Below are positions 8,296 through 16,764 of a stretch of 64,000 nt of DNA, one piece after another (within the stretch, counting starts at the first letter, position 1; the number at the start of each line of letters is the position of its first letter). The notes under the pieces were generated by a model. That model was not told the DNA's origin. It made no database searches and saw nothing but the letters and a program-made list of their open reading frames with translations. Position numbers and translations under genes: made by a program. Origin of the DNA: Methylobacterium crusticola (GTDB lineage: Bacteria; Pseudomonadota; Alphaproteobacteria; Rhizobiales; Beijerinckiaceae); contig NZ_QOWC01000007.1 in the NCBI RefSeq assembly GCF_003574465.1, positions 1 to 64,000 on the forward strand, written 5' to 3'.

Positions 8296-9036
8296 TCACG
8301 CGACCGTCGCGGCGGCGTCCACCGTCCAGGCCGCGCCGTTGACGTGCGCGGCGTCGCCCGACAGCAGGAACGCCACCACGCCCGCCACGTCCTCGGGCCG
8401 CCCGTATGGCGCCGCACCGGCCCGACGTAGGCCCTCTTCGCCACTCGCCTGAACCTGAGCGTCGAGCGACCGGATCATGCGCGTTTCGATGGGGCCGGGC
8501 AGGACTGCATTCACCCGCACTCTCGTGCCGGCTGCATCCAGCGCGGCGGACCGGGTGAGGCCGAGCACCGCGTGCTTGCTGGCAACGTAGCCGGAAAGGC
8601 CCGCGCGGCCCCTGATCGCCGAGGTCGACGCCGTGTTGACGATGGCCCCGTGCCGGCGTGGGATCATGCGAGCCAGGACGTGCTTGAGCCCCAGGAACAC
8701 GCCCCTGACGTTCACCGCCTGAAGGCGGTCAAAGACTTCATCCGGGTAGAGGTGGATCGGTGCGATCACCCCCTCGATGCCGGCATTGTTCGCGAAGGCG
8801 GTGATCGGGCCGAGGCGCGTCTCCGCCGCCTCGACCGAGCGGGCGACGTCCTCGCTCACCGATACATCAGCACGGATGAAGAGGCCGCGCCGGCCGAGTC
8901 CCTCGATCATCTCCGCCGTCTCGGTCCCGAGGCGCTCATCTATGTCGACGACCGCCACGTCGTGGGCCGCCGCGAGCCTCAGCGCGATCGCCCGGCCGAT
9001 CTCCCCGCCGGCTCCCGTGACCAGAGCGACGCTCAT
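8296..9036 (-). CDS. SDR-family NAD(P)-dependent oxidoreductase
   Basis: This is a classical short-chain dehydrogenase of 246 residues. The cofactor motif TGAGGEIG sits at about residues 7-14 and VVDIDE ends the second strand, an acidic residue that favours NAD over NADP. NNAG is at about 83-86. The catalytic set is the Ser after VNTAS (about 137), Tyr 150 and Lys 154 in GYVASKHA. An in-frame GTG lies two codons earlier, but GGGAGG is spaced 7 bases from the ATG at 9036. It lies downstream of, and in the same direction as, a solute-binding protein gene (about 100 bases between), so it probably belongs to the same catabolic cluster. Substrate not evident. Confidence 0.88.
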   Translation of the reverse strand: MSVALVTGAGGEIGRAIALRLAAAHDVAVVDIDERLGTETAEMIEGLGRRGLFIRADVSVSEDVARSVEAAETRLGPITAFANNAGIEGVIAPIHLYPDEVFDRLQAVNVRGVFLGLKHVLARMIPRRHGAIVNTASTSAIRGRAGLSGYVASKHAVLGLTRSAALDAAGTRVRVNAVLPGPIETRMIRSLDAQVQASGEEGLRRAGAAPYGRPEDVAGVVAFLLSGDAAHVNGAAWTVDAAATVA

Positions 9037-9132
9037 GCCCACACCTCCCAGTACCCGCGGGATCTCATGATGGCCTGCATCCCGCGGAACGAGGGATTCG
9101 CGGCGGATCCTCCGCGCCGCGGGACCAGTGCG

Positions 9133-10374
9133 TCAGCGCGAGCCGGTCACGAACGGGCAGTTGCTCTCGCCCATCGGCCGGAAAGCCTCCTCGGGCGGGA
9201 TGGTCCGGACCAACTTGTAGTAGTCCCAAGGTCCCTTCGAGTCCGACGTGGTCTTCGTCTCGAAGAGGTACATGCTATGCAGCTTGCGTCCATCGGCGCG
9301 GATCGAGCCCTTGCCGAACACCATGTCGTCCGTGGGGAGGCTCTTCGCCACCTCGACCACGCGCTTGCCATCGGTCTTCGTTCCGGCTTTCTCGACGGCT
9401 TTGAGGTAGTGGAGCGTGGCCGAATACGCCCCAGCCTGGAGCTGCGTCGGCATGCGGCCGCTGCTGCGCTCAGCGAAGCGCTTGGCGAAGGTGCGCGTGC
9501 CGTCGTTCAGATCCCAGTAGTAGGCCGCCGTGAATTGCAGCCCCTGCGCGACTTTCAGGCCGAGGGAGTGCACGTCAGTGATGTAGAGTACCATCGCGGC
9601 GATCTTCTGGCCGCCCTGCGCGATCCCGAACTCGGAGGCCTGCTTGATCGCGTTGATGGTGTCGCCGCCGGCGTTGACGAGGCCGACGACCTTGGCCTTG
9701 GACGCCTGCGCCTGGAGCAGGAAGGACGAGAAGTCCGGAGTATTCAGCGGCGTCCGAGCGCTCCCGACGACCTTCGCGCCAGTCGCCGCGAGGATTTTAC
9801 GGATGTCGGCTTCCATCGTGTGGCCGAACGCGTAGTCCGCCGTCAGCAGATACCAGGTGTCTCCGCCGGAGGCGACCACGGCTCGGCTCGTGCCTGTCGC
9901 GAGCGCATAGGTGTCGTAAGTCCAGTGAATGCTGTTCAGGGAGCAGTTCTTGCCCGTGAAATCGGACGATGACGCACCCGAGTTCATGAACACTTTGTTC
10001 TTCTGCCGCGCCAGCTCGACCACGCTCAAGGCGACGGCGGAGTTAGGGACGTCCACGACGGCGTCGACCCCGCCCTGATCGAACCATTCCCGCGTGATGA
10101 CTGAGCCAACGTCAGGCTTGTTCTGGTGGTCGGCCGAGACGACCTCGGCCTTCACGGTGCCGCCTGCGGCCTTGTAATCCTCGATCGCCATGCGCGTGGC
10201 GAGAACCGAGCCCGTCCCATTCGTGTCCGCGTACAGGCTTGAGAGATCGGTGAGCACACCGATCTTCACGGAAAGGGTTTCCGACTGCCCTGACGCGGCG
10301 CCGGCCGTCAGCGCGACCATGAGCGTGAGCGCGGTGCTCACGCCCAGCGCGCGCAGCGATGCCCTGATAGCCAT
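9133..10374 (-). CDS. ABC transporter substrate-binding protein (branched-chain amino acid type), copy 1
   Basis: The 413-residue protein has a signal peptide (about residues 1-29, ending AGAASGQ) and the Peripla_BP_6 fold of LivJ/UrtA-like receptors: VKIGVLTDLSSLYADTNG starts the first lobe, and IEDYKAAGG and VSADHQNKPD follow. Two cysteines (in GKNCS and SNCPF) may pair. The start was moved to the ATG at 10374 because GGGAGG tracts lie directly upstream and the signal peptide begins there. It is paralogous along its whole length to the protein at 12944-14182 (shared VSADHQNK, LTGKNCS/FTGKNCS, HWTYDTWALA/HWTYDTYALA, SSFLLQAQ). No permease or ATPase gene is close. Such orphan receptors usually bind aromatic or organic acids. 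Confidence 0.88.
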   Translation of the reverse strand: MAIRASLRALGVSTALTLMVALTAGAASGQSETLSVKIGVLTDLSSLYADTNGTGSVLATRMAIEDYKAAGGTVKAEVVSADHQNKPDVGSVITREWFDQGGVDAVVDVPNSAVALSVVELARQKNKVFMNSGASSSDFTGKNCSLNSIHWTYDTYALATGTSRAVVASGGDTWYLLTADYAFGHTMEADIRKILAATGAKVVGSARTPLNTPDFSSFLLQAQASKAKVVGLVNAGGDTINAIKQASEFGIAQGGQKIAAMVLYITDVHSLGLKVAQGLQFTAAYYWDLNDGTRTFAKRFAERSSGRMPTQLQAGAYSATLHYLKAVEKAGTKTDGKRVVEVAKSLPTDDMVFGKGSIRADGRKLHSMYLFETKTTSDSKGPWDYYKLVRTIPPEEAFRPMGESNCPFVTGSR

Positions 10375-10439
10375 TCCTCCCGACCTCCCTTGCTGAGTGG
10401 CTCCGAGCCGCATGGCGGCAGTTGACTGCCTTCGCACAT

Positions 10440-10456
10440 TTGTACCATGGTAACAA
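10440..10456. promoter_or_regulatory. Candidate operator between divergent genes
   Basis: TTGTACCATGGTAACAA contains the perfect palindrome ACCATGGT flanked by TTGT and ACAA, with one extra A on the right. It lies in the 101-base spacer between two divergent genes (solute-binding protein and enoyl-CoA hydratase). TTGT-n-ACAA is a common theme in GntR/FadR operators, and a GntR gene (15952) closes this cluster. A TTGACT at 10422-10427 could be a -35 box for the plus strand. The assignment is inference. Confidence 0.4.
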
Positions 10457-10475
10457 TATCCATGGGAGGCAAGGC

Positions 10476-11228
10476 GTGCCGGACATCGTTGTAGAAAGAA
10501 AAGGAACGGTCGCAGTCGTGACCATCAACCGGCCCCGTCGGCGGAACGCGATCGGCGTGCAGCTCGTGCAGGACCTGTCGCGCGAGCTCTCGCACCTGGA
10601 TGATGATGCGGACGCGCACGCCATTGTCCTGACTGGGACGGCCCCGGGCTTCTGCGCCGGGAGCGACCTCAAGGAACTTGCCGAAACCGATCTCGCCGGC
10701 ATGTGCGTACACGAGGCACACACCGCGGCTCTGGCGCGCTCGATCGCCTTCCTGAGCACGCCCGTGGTCGCCGCCGTGGACGGGTTCGCGCTTGGCGGCG
10801 GCTTCGTGCTGGCGATCTCCTGCGACGTTGTCGTGACGAGCGCCGAGGCCCGCTGGCACCTGCCGGAAGTCACGATCGGATGGATCCCGCCCTGGGGCCT
10901 CCAGGCGGTCGTCGCCCGCGTCGGGCCGGTTGCGGCGCGCCGGCTGACCTGGGGTGCCGAGGCGTTCGATGGTCGCGAAGCGCACCGCCTGGGCATCGCG
11001 GACCATCTCGCGGCCGCGGGCGAGACCGCACTCGAGGCCGCCCTGCGGCAGGCGGAACTCCTCGCGGCGCTCCCGCCGCCGGCCGTTGCCTCGACGAAGC
11101 AGTTCTATGCCCCCCTCGTGGCCGGCACCGCCGAAGCTTCAGACGTCTGGGCGAACCGCCTGTTCGCGGCCGATTGCGGCCATCCGGTCGCGCAAGGAAC
11201 GCTTCGGCGCTTCGGAGTGAAGGCATGA
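10476..11228 (+). CDS. Enoyl-CoA hydratase/isomerase family protein
   Basis: The 250-residue crotonase-fold protein shows FCAGSDLKEL and ALGGGFVLAISCDVV, the two segments that build the oxyanion hole for the CoA thioester. The GTG at 10476 is preferred over an upstream ATG (10422) because GGGAGG precedes it by 6 bases and the crotonase fold begins right there. The residues at the usual hydratase Glu pair are not obvious (LPEVTIGWIPPWG supplies one Glu), so isomerase, hydratase or thioesterase-type chemistry are all possible. The stop codon overlaps the start of the CoA-transferase gene (ATGA), showing one operon. With that enzyme it suggests CoA-activated breakdown of an organic acid. Confidence 0.88.
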   Translation: MPDIVVERKGTVAVVTINRPRRRNAIGVQLVQDLSRELSHLDDDADAHAIVLTGTAPGFCAGSDLKELAETDLAGMCVHEAHTAALARSIAFLSTPVVAAVDGFALGGGFVLAISCDVVVTSAEARWHLPEVTIGWIPPWGLQAVVARVGPVAARRLTWGAEAFDGREAHRLGIADHLAAAGETALEAALRQAELLAALPPPAVASTKQFYAPLVAGTAEASDVWANRLFAADCGHPVAQGTLRRFGVKA

Positions 11229-12793
11229 CCAAGCGCATCACTGCCACGGAGGCCGCAGGCCTGGTCCGTCCAGGCGACACCGTCGCGAGCGTCGGCGTGA
11301 TCGGGTGGATCACGCCGGACGCCCTGCTGCGGGCCCTGGGCGAGCGTTTTCGTCGGGACGGCCAGCCGGGCGGCCTCACGTTCTACTTCCCCTGCGGAAC
11401 CGGCGACTCCATCGACATCCGTGGGATGGATCACGTCGCCGTCGAAGGCCTGATGAAGCGGATCGTGTCGGGGTCCTACGTGAACCCGCTCCACCCCGTG
11501 AAACGGACCCGGCCCGAGCTGATGCGGCTCATCCGGGAGAACCGCGTCGAAGCCTATAGCTGGCCGATCGGCGCGAGCATGCACTGGCTGCGGGAGGTGG
11601 CGCGCAAGAGCCCCGGCTACATGACCGAAATCGGTCTAGGGACCTACGCCGATCCGCGTCAGCAGGGCGGCAAGTTCACGGACCGCGCCACCGAGGATCT
11701 CATCGAGTTGATCGAGTTTCGAGGTAAAGAATATCTGTTCTATCCGACCTTCCCGCTGAACGTCGGCTTCATCCGAGCCTCGTCGGCCGACGCGTTCGGC
11801 AACTTGTCCTACGAGGACGAGGCCCTGATGTCCTCCAACACGGCACTCGCGCTCGCCGTGAAGGCGTCAGGAGGTATCGTGGTGGCGCAGGTCAAGCGCG
11901 AGGTGGAGCGGCACTCGCGGCCTGCCCATTTCGTGCGCGTGCCCGGCGCGCTCGTCGACCACTACGTCGTCGAGCCCGAACAGATGGCGGGCACTGACAA
12001 CCCGTTCGATCCGATCTACCTCGGCGGGACGCGGGCAGCGCCCTCGCTCCTCCCTCGGCTGCCGCTCGGTCCCGACAAGGTCATCGCGCGGCGCGCGGCC
12101 GCAGAGGTTCGTTCCGGCCGCACCAGCATCTTCGGCTTCGGCGCCTCATCGGACGCACCCCTCGTCATGGCCGAGGCTGGCCTGTTCGATGACGGCCGGA
12201 TCGACGATTACCAGTTCACCACCGAACACGGCCCCTTCGGCGGCGTCGTGATGAGCGGATGGCAGTTCTCCGCCAACATGGGACCGGAGGCGTTGCTCGA
12301 CGGGCTCCAGCAATTCGACTTTATCGATGGCGGCAACTGTCCCTTCGCGGCGCTCGCCTTCGCGCAGTTCGACCAGGAAGGGCACGTCAACGTCAGCCGG
12401 TTCGGCGCGAGCAATCCTGGCGCGGGCGGGTTCATCGACATCGCGCAGAACGCGCAGGAGCTCCTCTTCACCGGGACCTTCACAACCGGGGGCCTCGCCT
12501 GCACGATGACGGAGGGGGGCTTGAGGATCGCCAAGGAGGGATCGGTGCGCAAGCTCGTGGCGCGGGCCGACCAGGTGACCTACCCGGTCCGCACCGGCGT
12601 GGCCGAGCGCGGGCAATCAGCGCTCGTCATCACTGAGCGCGCCGTTTTCCGGGTCGAGCCCCAGGGGCTCGCCCTCATCGAGATCGCGCGCGGCGTCGAC
12701 GTCCGGCGCGACATCCTCGACCAGATGGAATTCGCGCCGCACCGGATCGCCGACCCGCTCCCCTTCATGGATGCAGCGCTCTTCGCTGGTTGA
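11225..12793 (+). CDS. Acyl-CoA:acetate/3-ketoacid CoA-transferase (propionate CoA-transferase/YdiF type)
   Basis: A 522-residue fused alpha-beta family I CoA-transferase. The first half begins with KRITATEAAGLVRPGDTVA and carries the glycine-rich loop region; the second half carries TTEHGPFGG, in which Glu334 is the expected catalytic residue that forms the glutamyl-CoA thioester. Length matches propionate CoA-transferase and YdiF (about 520). It starts inside the stop of the enoyl-CoA hydratase gene, so the two are co-translated. The likely job is to move CoA from acetyl- or succinyl-CoA onto the imported acid. The acid itself is unknown. A second solute-binding protein gene follows 150 bases downstream. 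Confidence 0.92.
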   Translation: MTKRITATEAAGLVRPGDTVASVGVIGWITPDALLRALGERFRRDGQPGGLTFYFPCGTGDSIDIRGMDHVAVEGLMKRIVSGSYVNPLHPVKRTRPELMRLIRENRVEAYSWPIGASMHWLREVARKSPGYMTEIGLGTYADPRQQGGKFTDRATEDLIELIEFRGKEYLFYPTFPLNVGFIRASSADAFGNLSYEDEALMSSNTALALAVKASGGIVVAQVKREVERHSRPAHFVRVPGALVDHYVVEPEQMAGTDNPFDPIYLGGTRAAPSLLPRLPLGPDKVIARRAAAEVRSGRTSIFGFGASSDAPLVMAEAGLFDDGRIDDYQFTTEHGPFGGVVMSGWQFSANMGPEALLDGLQQFDFIDGGNCPFAALAFAQFDQEGHVNVSRFGASNPGAGGFIDIAQNAQELLFTGTFTTGGLACTMTEGGLRIAKEGSVRKLVARADQVTYPVRTGVAERGQSALVITERAVFRVEPQGLALIEIARGVDVRRDILDQMEFAPHRIADPLPFMDAALFAG

Positions 12794-12943
12794 GCGGCAG
12801 GCACCCGCCAGGCGCCCGATCAACGCTTGTCCATCATCGCGGGAATGGGCGGACGCGTCTCCGCCCGCATTCCCTCCGGGGTCGTTCCAGGCCCCGCCAA
12901 GGTCCGGCAAGGACCGAAGCAGCATGAACCCCGGGAGGATCTC

Positions 12944-14182
12944 ATGGAGGCGAGGGGCATTGGGGCCGTCCTGATGGCGACATGCCACGCGGCTGGTCTC
13001 GTGGTCGGTCTCATGGCCGGCATCTCGACCGAGGCCGCACGGGCGGGCGAGAAGGCCGTGCGGGTCGGCGTCCTCACGGACATGAGCGGCATCTACGCCG
13101 ATTTCGGCGGTCGCGGATCGGTGCTCGCGGCACAGATGGCGGCCGAGGATTTCGGGGGCCGGATCGGCAGCCTCCCGATCGAGATCGTCTCTGCCGATCA
13201 TCAGAACAAAGCCGATATCGGCTCGGCCCTCGCGCGGCGCTGGTTCGACCAGGAAGGCGTCGACGTGATCGCCGACGTGCCGACCTCCTCGGTCGCGCTC
13301 GCCGTGTCGGAGATCGCGCGCGAAAAGAACAAGGTGCTGCTTGTCTCGGGTGCTGGCACCTCGGACCTGACTGGCAAGAATTGCTCGCCGAACACGGTTC
13401 ACTGGACCTACGACACCTGGGCGCTCGCGAACTCCACCGGCGGCGCCCTGACCAAAGCGGGCTTCGATACCTGGTACTTCATCACGGTCGACTACTCGTT
13501 CGGTTATGCGCTGGAGCGGGACGCGAGCGACTCGCTGACGGCGGCCGGAGGCCGGATCCTCGGCAAGGTGCGCCATCCCGTCGGCACGGGCGATTTCTCG
13601 TCCTTCCTGCTCCAGGCTCAAGGCTCGCGCGCCAAGGTGGTCGCCTTCGGCAATGCCGGTTCCGACACGATCAACGGCGTCAAACAGGCGGCGGAGTTCG
13701 GGCTCGTCCAAGGCGGCCAGAAGCTCGCCAGCATGCTGATCACCCTGAGCGACATCCATTCACTCGGCCTCAAGGTGGCGCAGGGGCTGGTGCTGACGGA
13801 GGCCTTCTACTGGGATCTCAACCCGGGCACCCGCGGCTTCGCCAAGCGCTTCGCTGAGCGCAACAACGGCGTGTACCCGAACATGGTTCATGCCGGCGTC
13901 TACGGGGCTGTGACGCACTACCTCAAGGCGCGGGCGGCAGCGGCCACGGACGATGGCACCGCCATCGTCCGCCAGATGAAGCACATGGCGACCGGCGACC
14001 CGCTCTTCGGCAAGGGCGAAGTGCGCGGGGACGGCCGGGTGACGCACGATCTCTACCTCTTCGAGGTCAAGGCGCCGGCCGAGAGCAAGGGGCCTTACGA
14101 CTACTACAGGCTCCTGCGCACCGTCCCGGCGGCCGACGCGTTCCGGCCGCTCGAAGGAGGCGGCTGCGCCCTCGTCAACTAG
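12944..14182 (+). CDS. ABC transporter substrate-binding protein (branched-chain amino acid type), copy 2
   Basis: 412 residues with a signal peptide ending near AARAGEK (about residue 36), then RVGVLTDMSGIYADFGG and the same Peripla_BP_6 landmarks as copy 1 (VSADHQNK, LTGKNCS, HWTYDTWALA, SSFLLQAQGS, GDTG/GSDTINGVKQA). The ATG at 12944 has GGGAGG 6 bases upstream; the 39 codons before it in frame have no signal-peptide character. The two copies flank the enoyl-CoA hydratase and CoA-transferase genes, one on each strand. The stop codon TAG is also the first three bases of a 104-bp dispersed repeat. No transporter channel genes are nearby, so the receptor may feed a permease coded elsewhere or act in sensing. 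Confidence 0.9.
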   Translation: MEARGIGAVLMATCHAAGLVVGLMAGISTEAARAGEKAVRVGVLTDMSGIYADFGGRGSVLAAQMAAEDFGGRIGSLPIEIVSADHQNKADIGSALARRWFDQEGVDVIADVPTSSVALAVSEIAREKNKVLLVSGAGTSDLTGKNCSPNTVHWTYDTWALANSTGGALTKAGFDTWYFITVDYSFGYALERDASDSLTAAGGRILGKVRHPVGTGDFSSFLLQAQGSRAKVVAFGNAGSDTINGVKQAAEFGLVQGGQKLASMLITLSDIHSLGLKVAQGLVLTEAFYWDLNPGTRGFAKRFAERNNGVYPNMVHAGVYGAVTHYLKARAAAATDDGTAIVRQMKHMATGDPLFGKGEVRGDGRVTHDLYLFEVKAPAESKGPYDYYRLLRTVPAADAFRPLEGGGCALVN

Positions 14183-14283
14183 AGCAGCATGCGATCACGC
14201 TGCAATCGGCTGCTGCTCTAGGTTTTTGATACTGCCGCATTGTCTGCGGCGAACCGGTGTCCACTGCGCCGGAAAATGCTCTA
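14180..14283 (+). repeat. 104-bp dispersed palindromic repeat, copy A
   Basis: Begins TAGAGCAGCA and ends TGCTCTA, so both ends share TAGAGCA as terminal inverted repeats. The first 41 bases form a hairpin with a perfect 10-bp stem (TAGAGCAGCA / TGCTGCTCTA). The second part carries the conserved GCGGCGAACCGGTGTCCA core. It matches copy B (34674-34777, inverted) at 98 of 104 positions. Its first three bases are the stop codon of the preceding solute-binding protein gene. The strong hairpin could also serve as a transcription terminator. Confidence 0.92.
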
Positions 14284-14614
14284 AGCAGGTCCGCGCCAAG
14301 TGCCCTGCGGCTAAACCTCGGAACGCCTGCGGCACATCAGAGACACGAGCCGGCGAAGCGGTGGCACGCCGGCACCAGGGAGCGCTCGAGAGCCTTGTCC
14401 GACGACGTGGGCACCTGTTCGTCGCGGACCAAGTGATACAAGGACTGGGAGCCGTGGCCGTTTCGTATGAAGCGTGCGCGGCTCCCGAGCCGGTCCGAGA
14501 AACGGGATCGCTGTCCCCCGTCTGGACACGCGGCAAGACAAAAGACTTCGGGGTCCATCGGGTGCTTCGCTCCGCCTCCCTGAGACTCTGGAGCGCATCG
14601 AACGGGAGTTGCAC
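14284..14614. other. Spacer without a recognised gene, 331 bases
   Basis: The stretch follows repeat copy A and leads to the FAD oxidoreductase gene. The frame of that gene is open upstream to 14474, but the extension is Arg-rich and lacks a ribosome-binding site. No terminator or clear promoter was seen. Confidence 0.4.
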
Positions 14615-15955
14615 GTGCCACACTTGCGCGACGAACGCAGCCAGATCCTCCTCGACACCGACGTGCTCGTCGTCGGCGGCGGCGCATCGGGCGTGGCCGC
14701 GGCGGTGACGGCGGCCCGACAGGGGGCCCGGGTCACTCTGCTCGAGCGCTACGGCTTCTGCGGCGGGGGGGCAGTGGCAGGGCTCTCCGGCACGGTCTGC
14801 GGCATGTACGCCGCCACCGAGGATCGCGCCGCCCCGCCCCGACAAGTGGTCCACGGCTTTCTCGACGACTTCGTGGCGGCGATGGAGGCGCGCGGCGGCC
14901 TTGCCGCGCCGGTGCGCTACGGCAAGACCTACACCCGGGTCCACGATCCGCTGGTGTGGCGCGAGGCCGCCGACGCACTCCTGGCGGAAGCGGGCGTCCA
15001 GGTGCTCTACCACACAGTCGTGGTCGGGGCATTGGTGGAGGGAGACGAGCGCGTCGAGGGCGTCGTCGCCTACACCAAACAGGGCTCGGCTCACATCCGC
15101 GCCAAGGTGACGGTCGACGCGAGCGGGGACGCCGACGTCGTGGCGATGGCGGGGCTTCCCTCGTTCATCGGCCACGAGGGTCATGTCCAGAACCCGACGA
15201 TGATCTTCCGGCTCATGGGCGTCGACACGGCACGGTTCCTGGGCGCCTACGGCACCGACACGATCATGGGCGAGGCGGTCTCCGCCCTCATTCGCCAGAA
15301 GGGGGCCGGGAACGGCTACATGCTCCCGCGTGCCAAGATCTGGCTCTTCACCACAACCCGCCCTGGCGAACTCCTCTGCAATTGCACCCGCGTCATCGGG
15401 GCCGACGGGCGCGAGCTGAACACGCTCTATGCCCGCGATTTCACGGAGGCCGAGATCGAGGGCCGCCGCCAGATGCGGGAGTACGCCCGCTTCTTCCGTG
15501 ACCACCTCGCGGGCTGCGAGGACAGCTTCGTGAACGACACCGGTGTCCAAGTCGGGGTGCGTCAGACCCGGCAGGCCAGGGGCGTTTCGCTTCTTCGCAA
15601 CACCGACATCCTGGCTGGCGCGAAGTTCGCCGACGGGATCGCCCGCTCTCCCTGGCCGATCGAGCTCCACGCCGGCGAGAAGCCTCGGGTCGAGTGGCTG
15701 CTCGACGACGTCTACGAGGTGCCCTACGGCTGCTTCGTGCCTGAGCGCGGGGAGGGGCTGCTCGTCGCCGGCCGCTGCCTCTCGGCAGAGCACGAGGCCG
15801 TCGCCTCCGCCCGGGTCACGGCCCAGTGCTTCAGCTACGGGCACGCCATCGGGCACGCGGCCGCCATCGCGGTGCGCGAGCGCATCCCGCCCCGCGCGAT
15901 CGCAGGGGCTGACCTGCGCGAGCGGCTGAACCGCGACGGGGCGCGCCTCGATTGA
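14615..15955 (+). CDS. FAD-dependent oxidoreductase (FAD_oxidored family)
   Basis: A 446-residue flavoprotein. VLVVGGGASGVAAAVTAARQ (about residues 17-36) is the Rossmann FAD motif and LLERYGFCGG places the ribose-binding Glu at about 46. GGGAVAGLSGTVCGMY and the C-terminal VAGRCLSAEHEAVASARV fit the FAD_oxidored family (PF12831), found in oxidoreductases of unknown substrate often linked to acid catabolism. Several Cys residues are present but no CxxC cluster. GTG at 14615 was chosen because GGGAG precedes it by 6 bases and it starts just before the FAD motif. The stop overlaps the possible TTG start of the following GntR gene, so the two are coupled. Confidence 0.85.
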   Translation: MPHLRDERSQILLDTDVLVVGGGASGVAAAVTAARQGARVTLLERYGFCGGGAVAGLSGTVCGMYAATEDRAAPPRQVVHGFLDDFVAAMEARGGLAAPVRYGKTYTRVHDPLVWREAADALLAEAGVQVLYHTVVVGALVEGDERVEGVVAYTKQGSAHIRAKVTVDASGDADVVAMAGLPSFIGHEGHVQNPTMIFRLMGVDTARFLGAYGTDTIMGEAVSALIRQKGAGNGYMLPRAKIWLFTTTRPGELLCNCTRVIGADGRELNTLYARDFTEAEIEGRRQMREYARFFRDHLAGCEDSFVNDTGVQVGVRQTRQARGVSLLRNTDILAGAKFADGIARSPWPIELHAGEKPRVEWLLDDVYEVPYGCFVPERGEGLLVAGRCLSAEHEAVASARVTAQCFSYGHAIGHAAAIAVRERIPPRAIAGADLRERLNRDGARLD

Positions 15956-16749
15956 TCGCGACGGGCCAGCCGGGCGCCCGGCCGCTGTCGCCGGGCGAGA
16001 AATTGGCCTACGACGGGGGCCCGACTCCTGCATGGAGCCGCCCTCCGTTGCCGCCTTCCCGAAGCCCGCTTCCCGTCCGAGCCACCGCCATCGAACCAAC
16101 CGCCGCGAATGCCGGGATCCGCCTCGGCGACCAAGCCTACACAGCGCTGGAGGAATTGATCGTGACGGCGGCCCTGCCGCCCGGCAGCCTGTGGTCGGAG
16201 GCGGCTTTGAGCGAGCGAACCGGGATCGGGCGTACCCCGGTCCGCGAAGCCCTCCAGCGCCTGGCGGCCGACCATCTCGTCGTTCTTCTGCGCCGGCATG
16301 GCATCAAGATCACGGAGGTGCAGGTGTCCGAGCAGCTCCTCGTGCTCGACACGCGCCGGGAGCTGGAGCGGCTTGTCTCCGTGTGGGCCGCACGTCGCGC
16401 CACGAACATCGAGAAGCAGGCACACATCCGGGGCGCGGTCGAGTTGCGCGAGGCAGGCGAGCGGCGCGACCCGCTCCTCTACCTGCGGGTCCATTTCGCG
16501 CTCAAGAAGTTCACCTGCTGCTGCGCCCGCAATCCCTTCGCTGCCCGCGCTCTGTCGCCGCTCCACGCGCTGTCGCGCCGGTTCTTCTACGTCCACCGAG
16601 ACCGGTTCGGCGACCTCATGGAGGTCGCGCGCGTCCACGCCGACCTCGCCGAAGCCATTGGCCGGGGCGACGAGGACGGCGCCTCGGCTTGCTGCGATGC
16701 CATGACGGACTACGCGGTCGCTTTCACGCGCAAGATCATCCTCGAATAA
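15952..16749 (+). CDS. GntR-family transcriptional regulator, FCD type
   Basis: The winged helix spans about residues 56-125 (LSERTGIGRTPVREALQRLA is the recognition part), followed by an FCD domain (about 130-260). The metal-binding His positions typical of FCD are partly altered: the helix reads YLRVHFALKKF where DxxFH is usual, so ligand binding may differ. The frame starts at TTG 15952 inside the preceding stop. The first 55 residues are Pro/Ala-rich and of uncertain reality; translation may begin further in. As the only regulator in the 8.3-17.5 kb cluster, it probably controls it, perhaps through the palindrome at 10440. Confidence 0.82.
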   Translation: MIATGQPGARPLSPGEKLAYDGGPTPAWSRPPLPPSRSPLPVRATAIEPTAANAGIRLGDQAYTALEELIVTAALPPGSLWSEAALSERTGIGRTPVREALQRLAADHLVVLLRRHGIKITEVQVSEQLLVLDTRRELERLVSVWAARRATNIEKQAHIRGAVELREAGERRDPLLYLRVHFALKKFTCCCARNPFAARALSPLHALSRRFFYVHRDRFGDLMEVARVHADLAEAIGRGDEDGASACCDAMTDYAVAFTRKIILE

Positions 16750-16764
16750 CTGGGAGGGGTGCCG

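Noticed and set aside
14195-16099. 634-codon minus-strand open frame
   Set aside because: Antisense shadow of the FAD oxidoreductase, whose motifs are clear on the plus strand.
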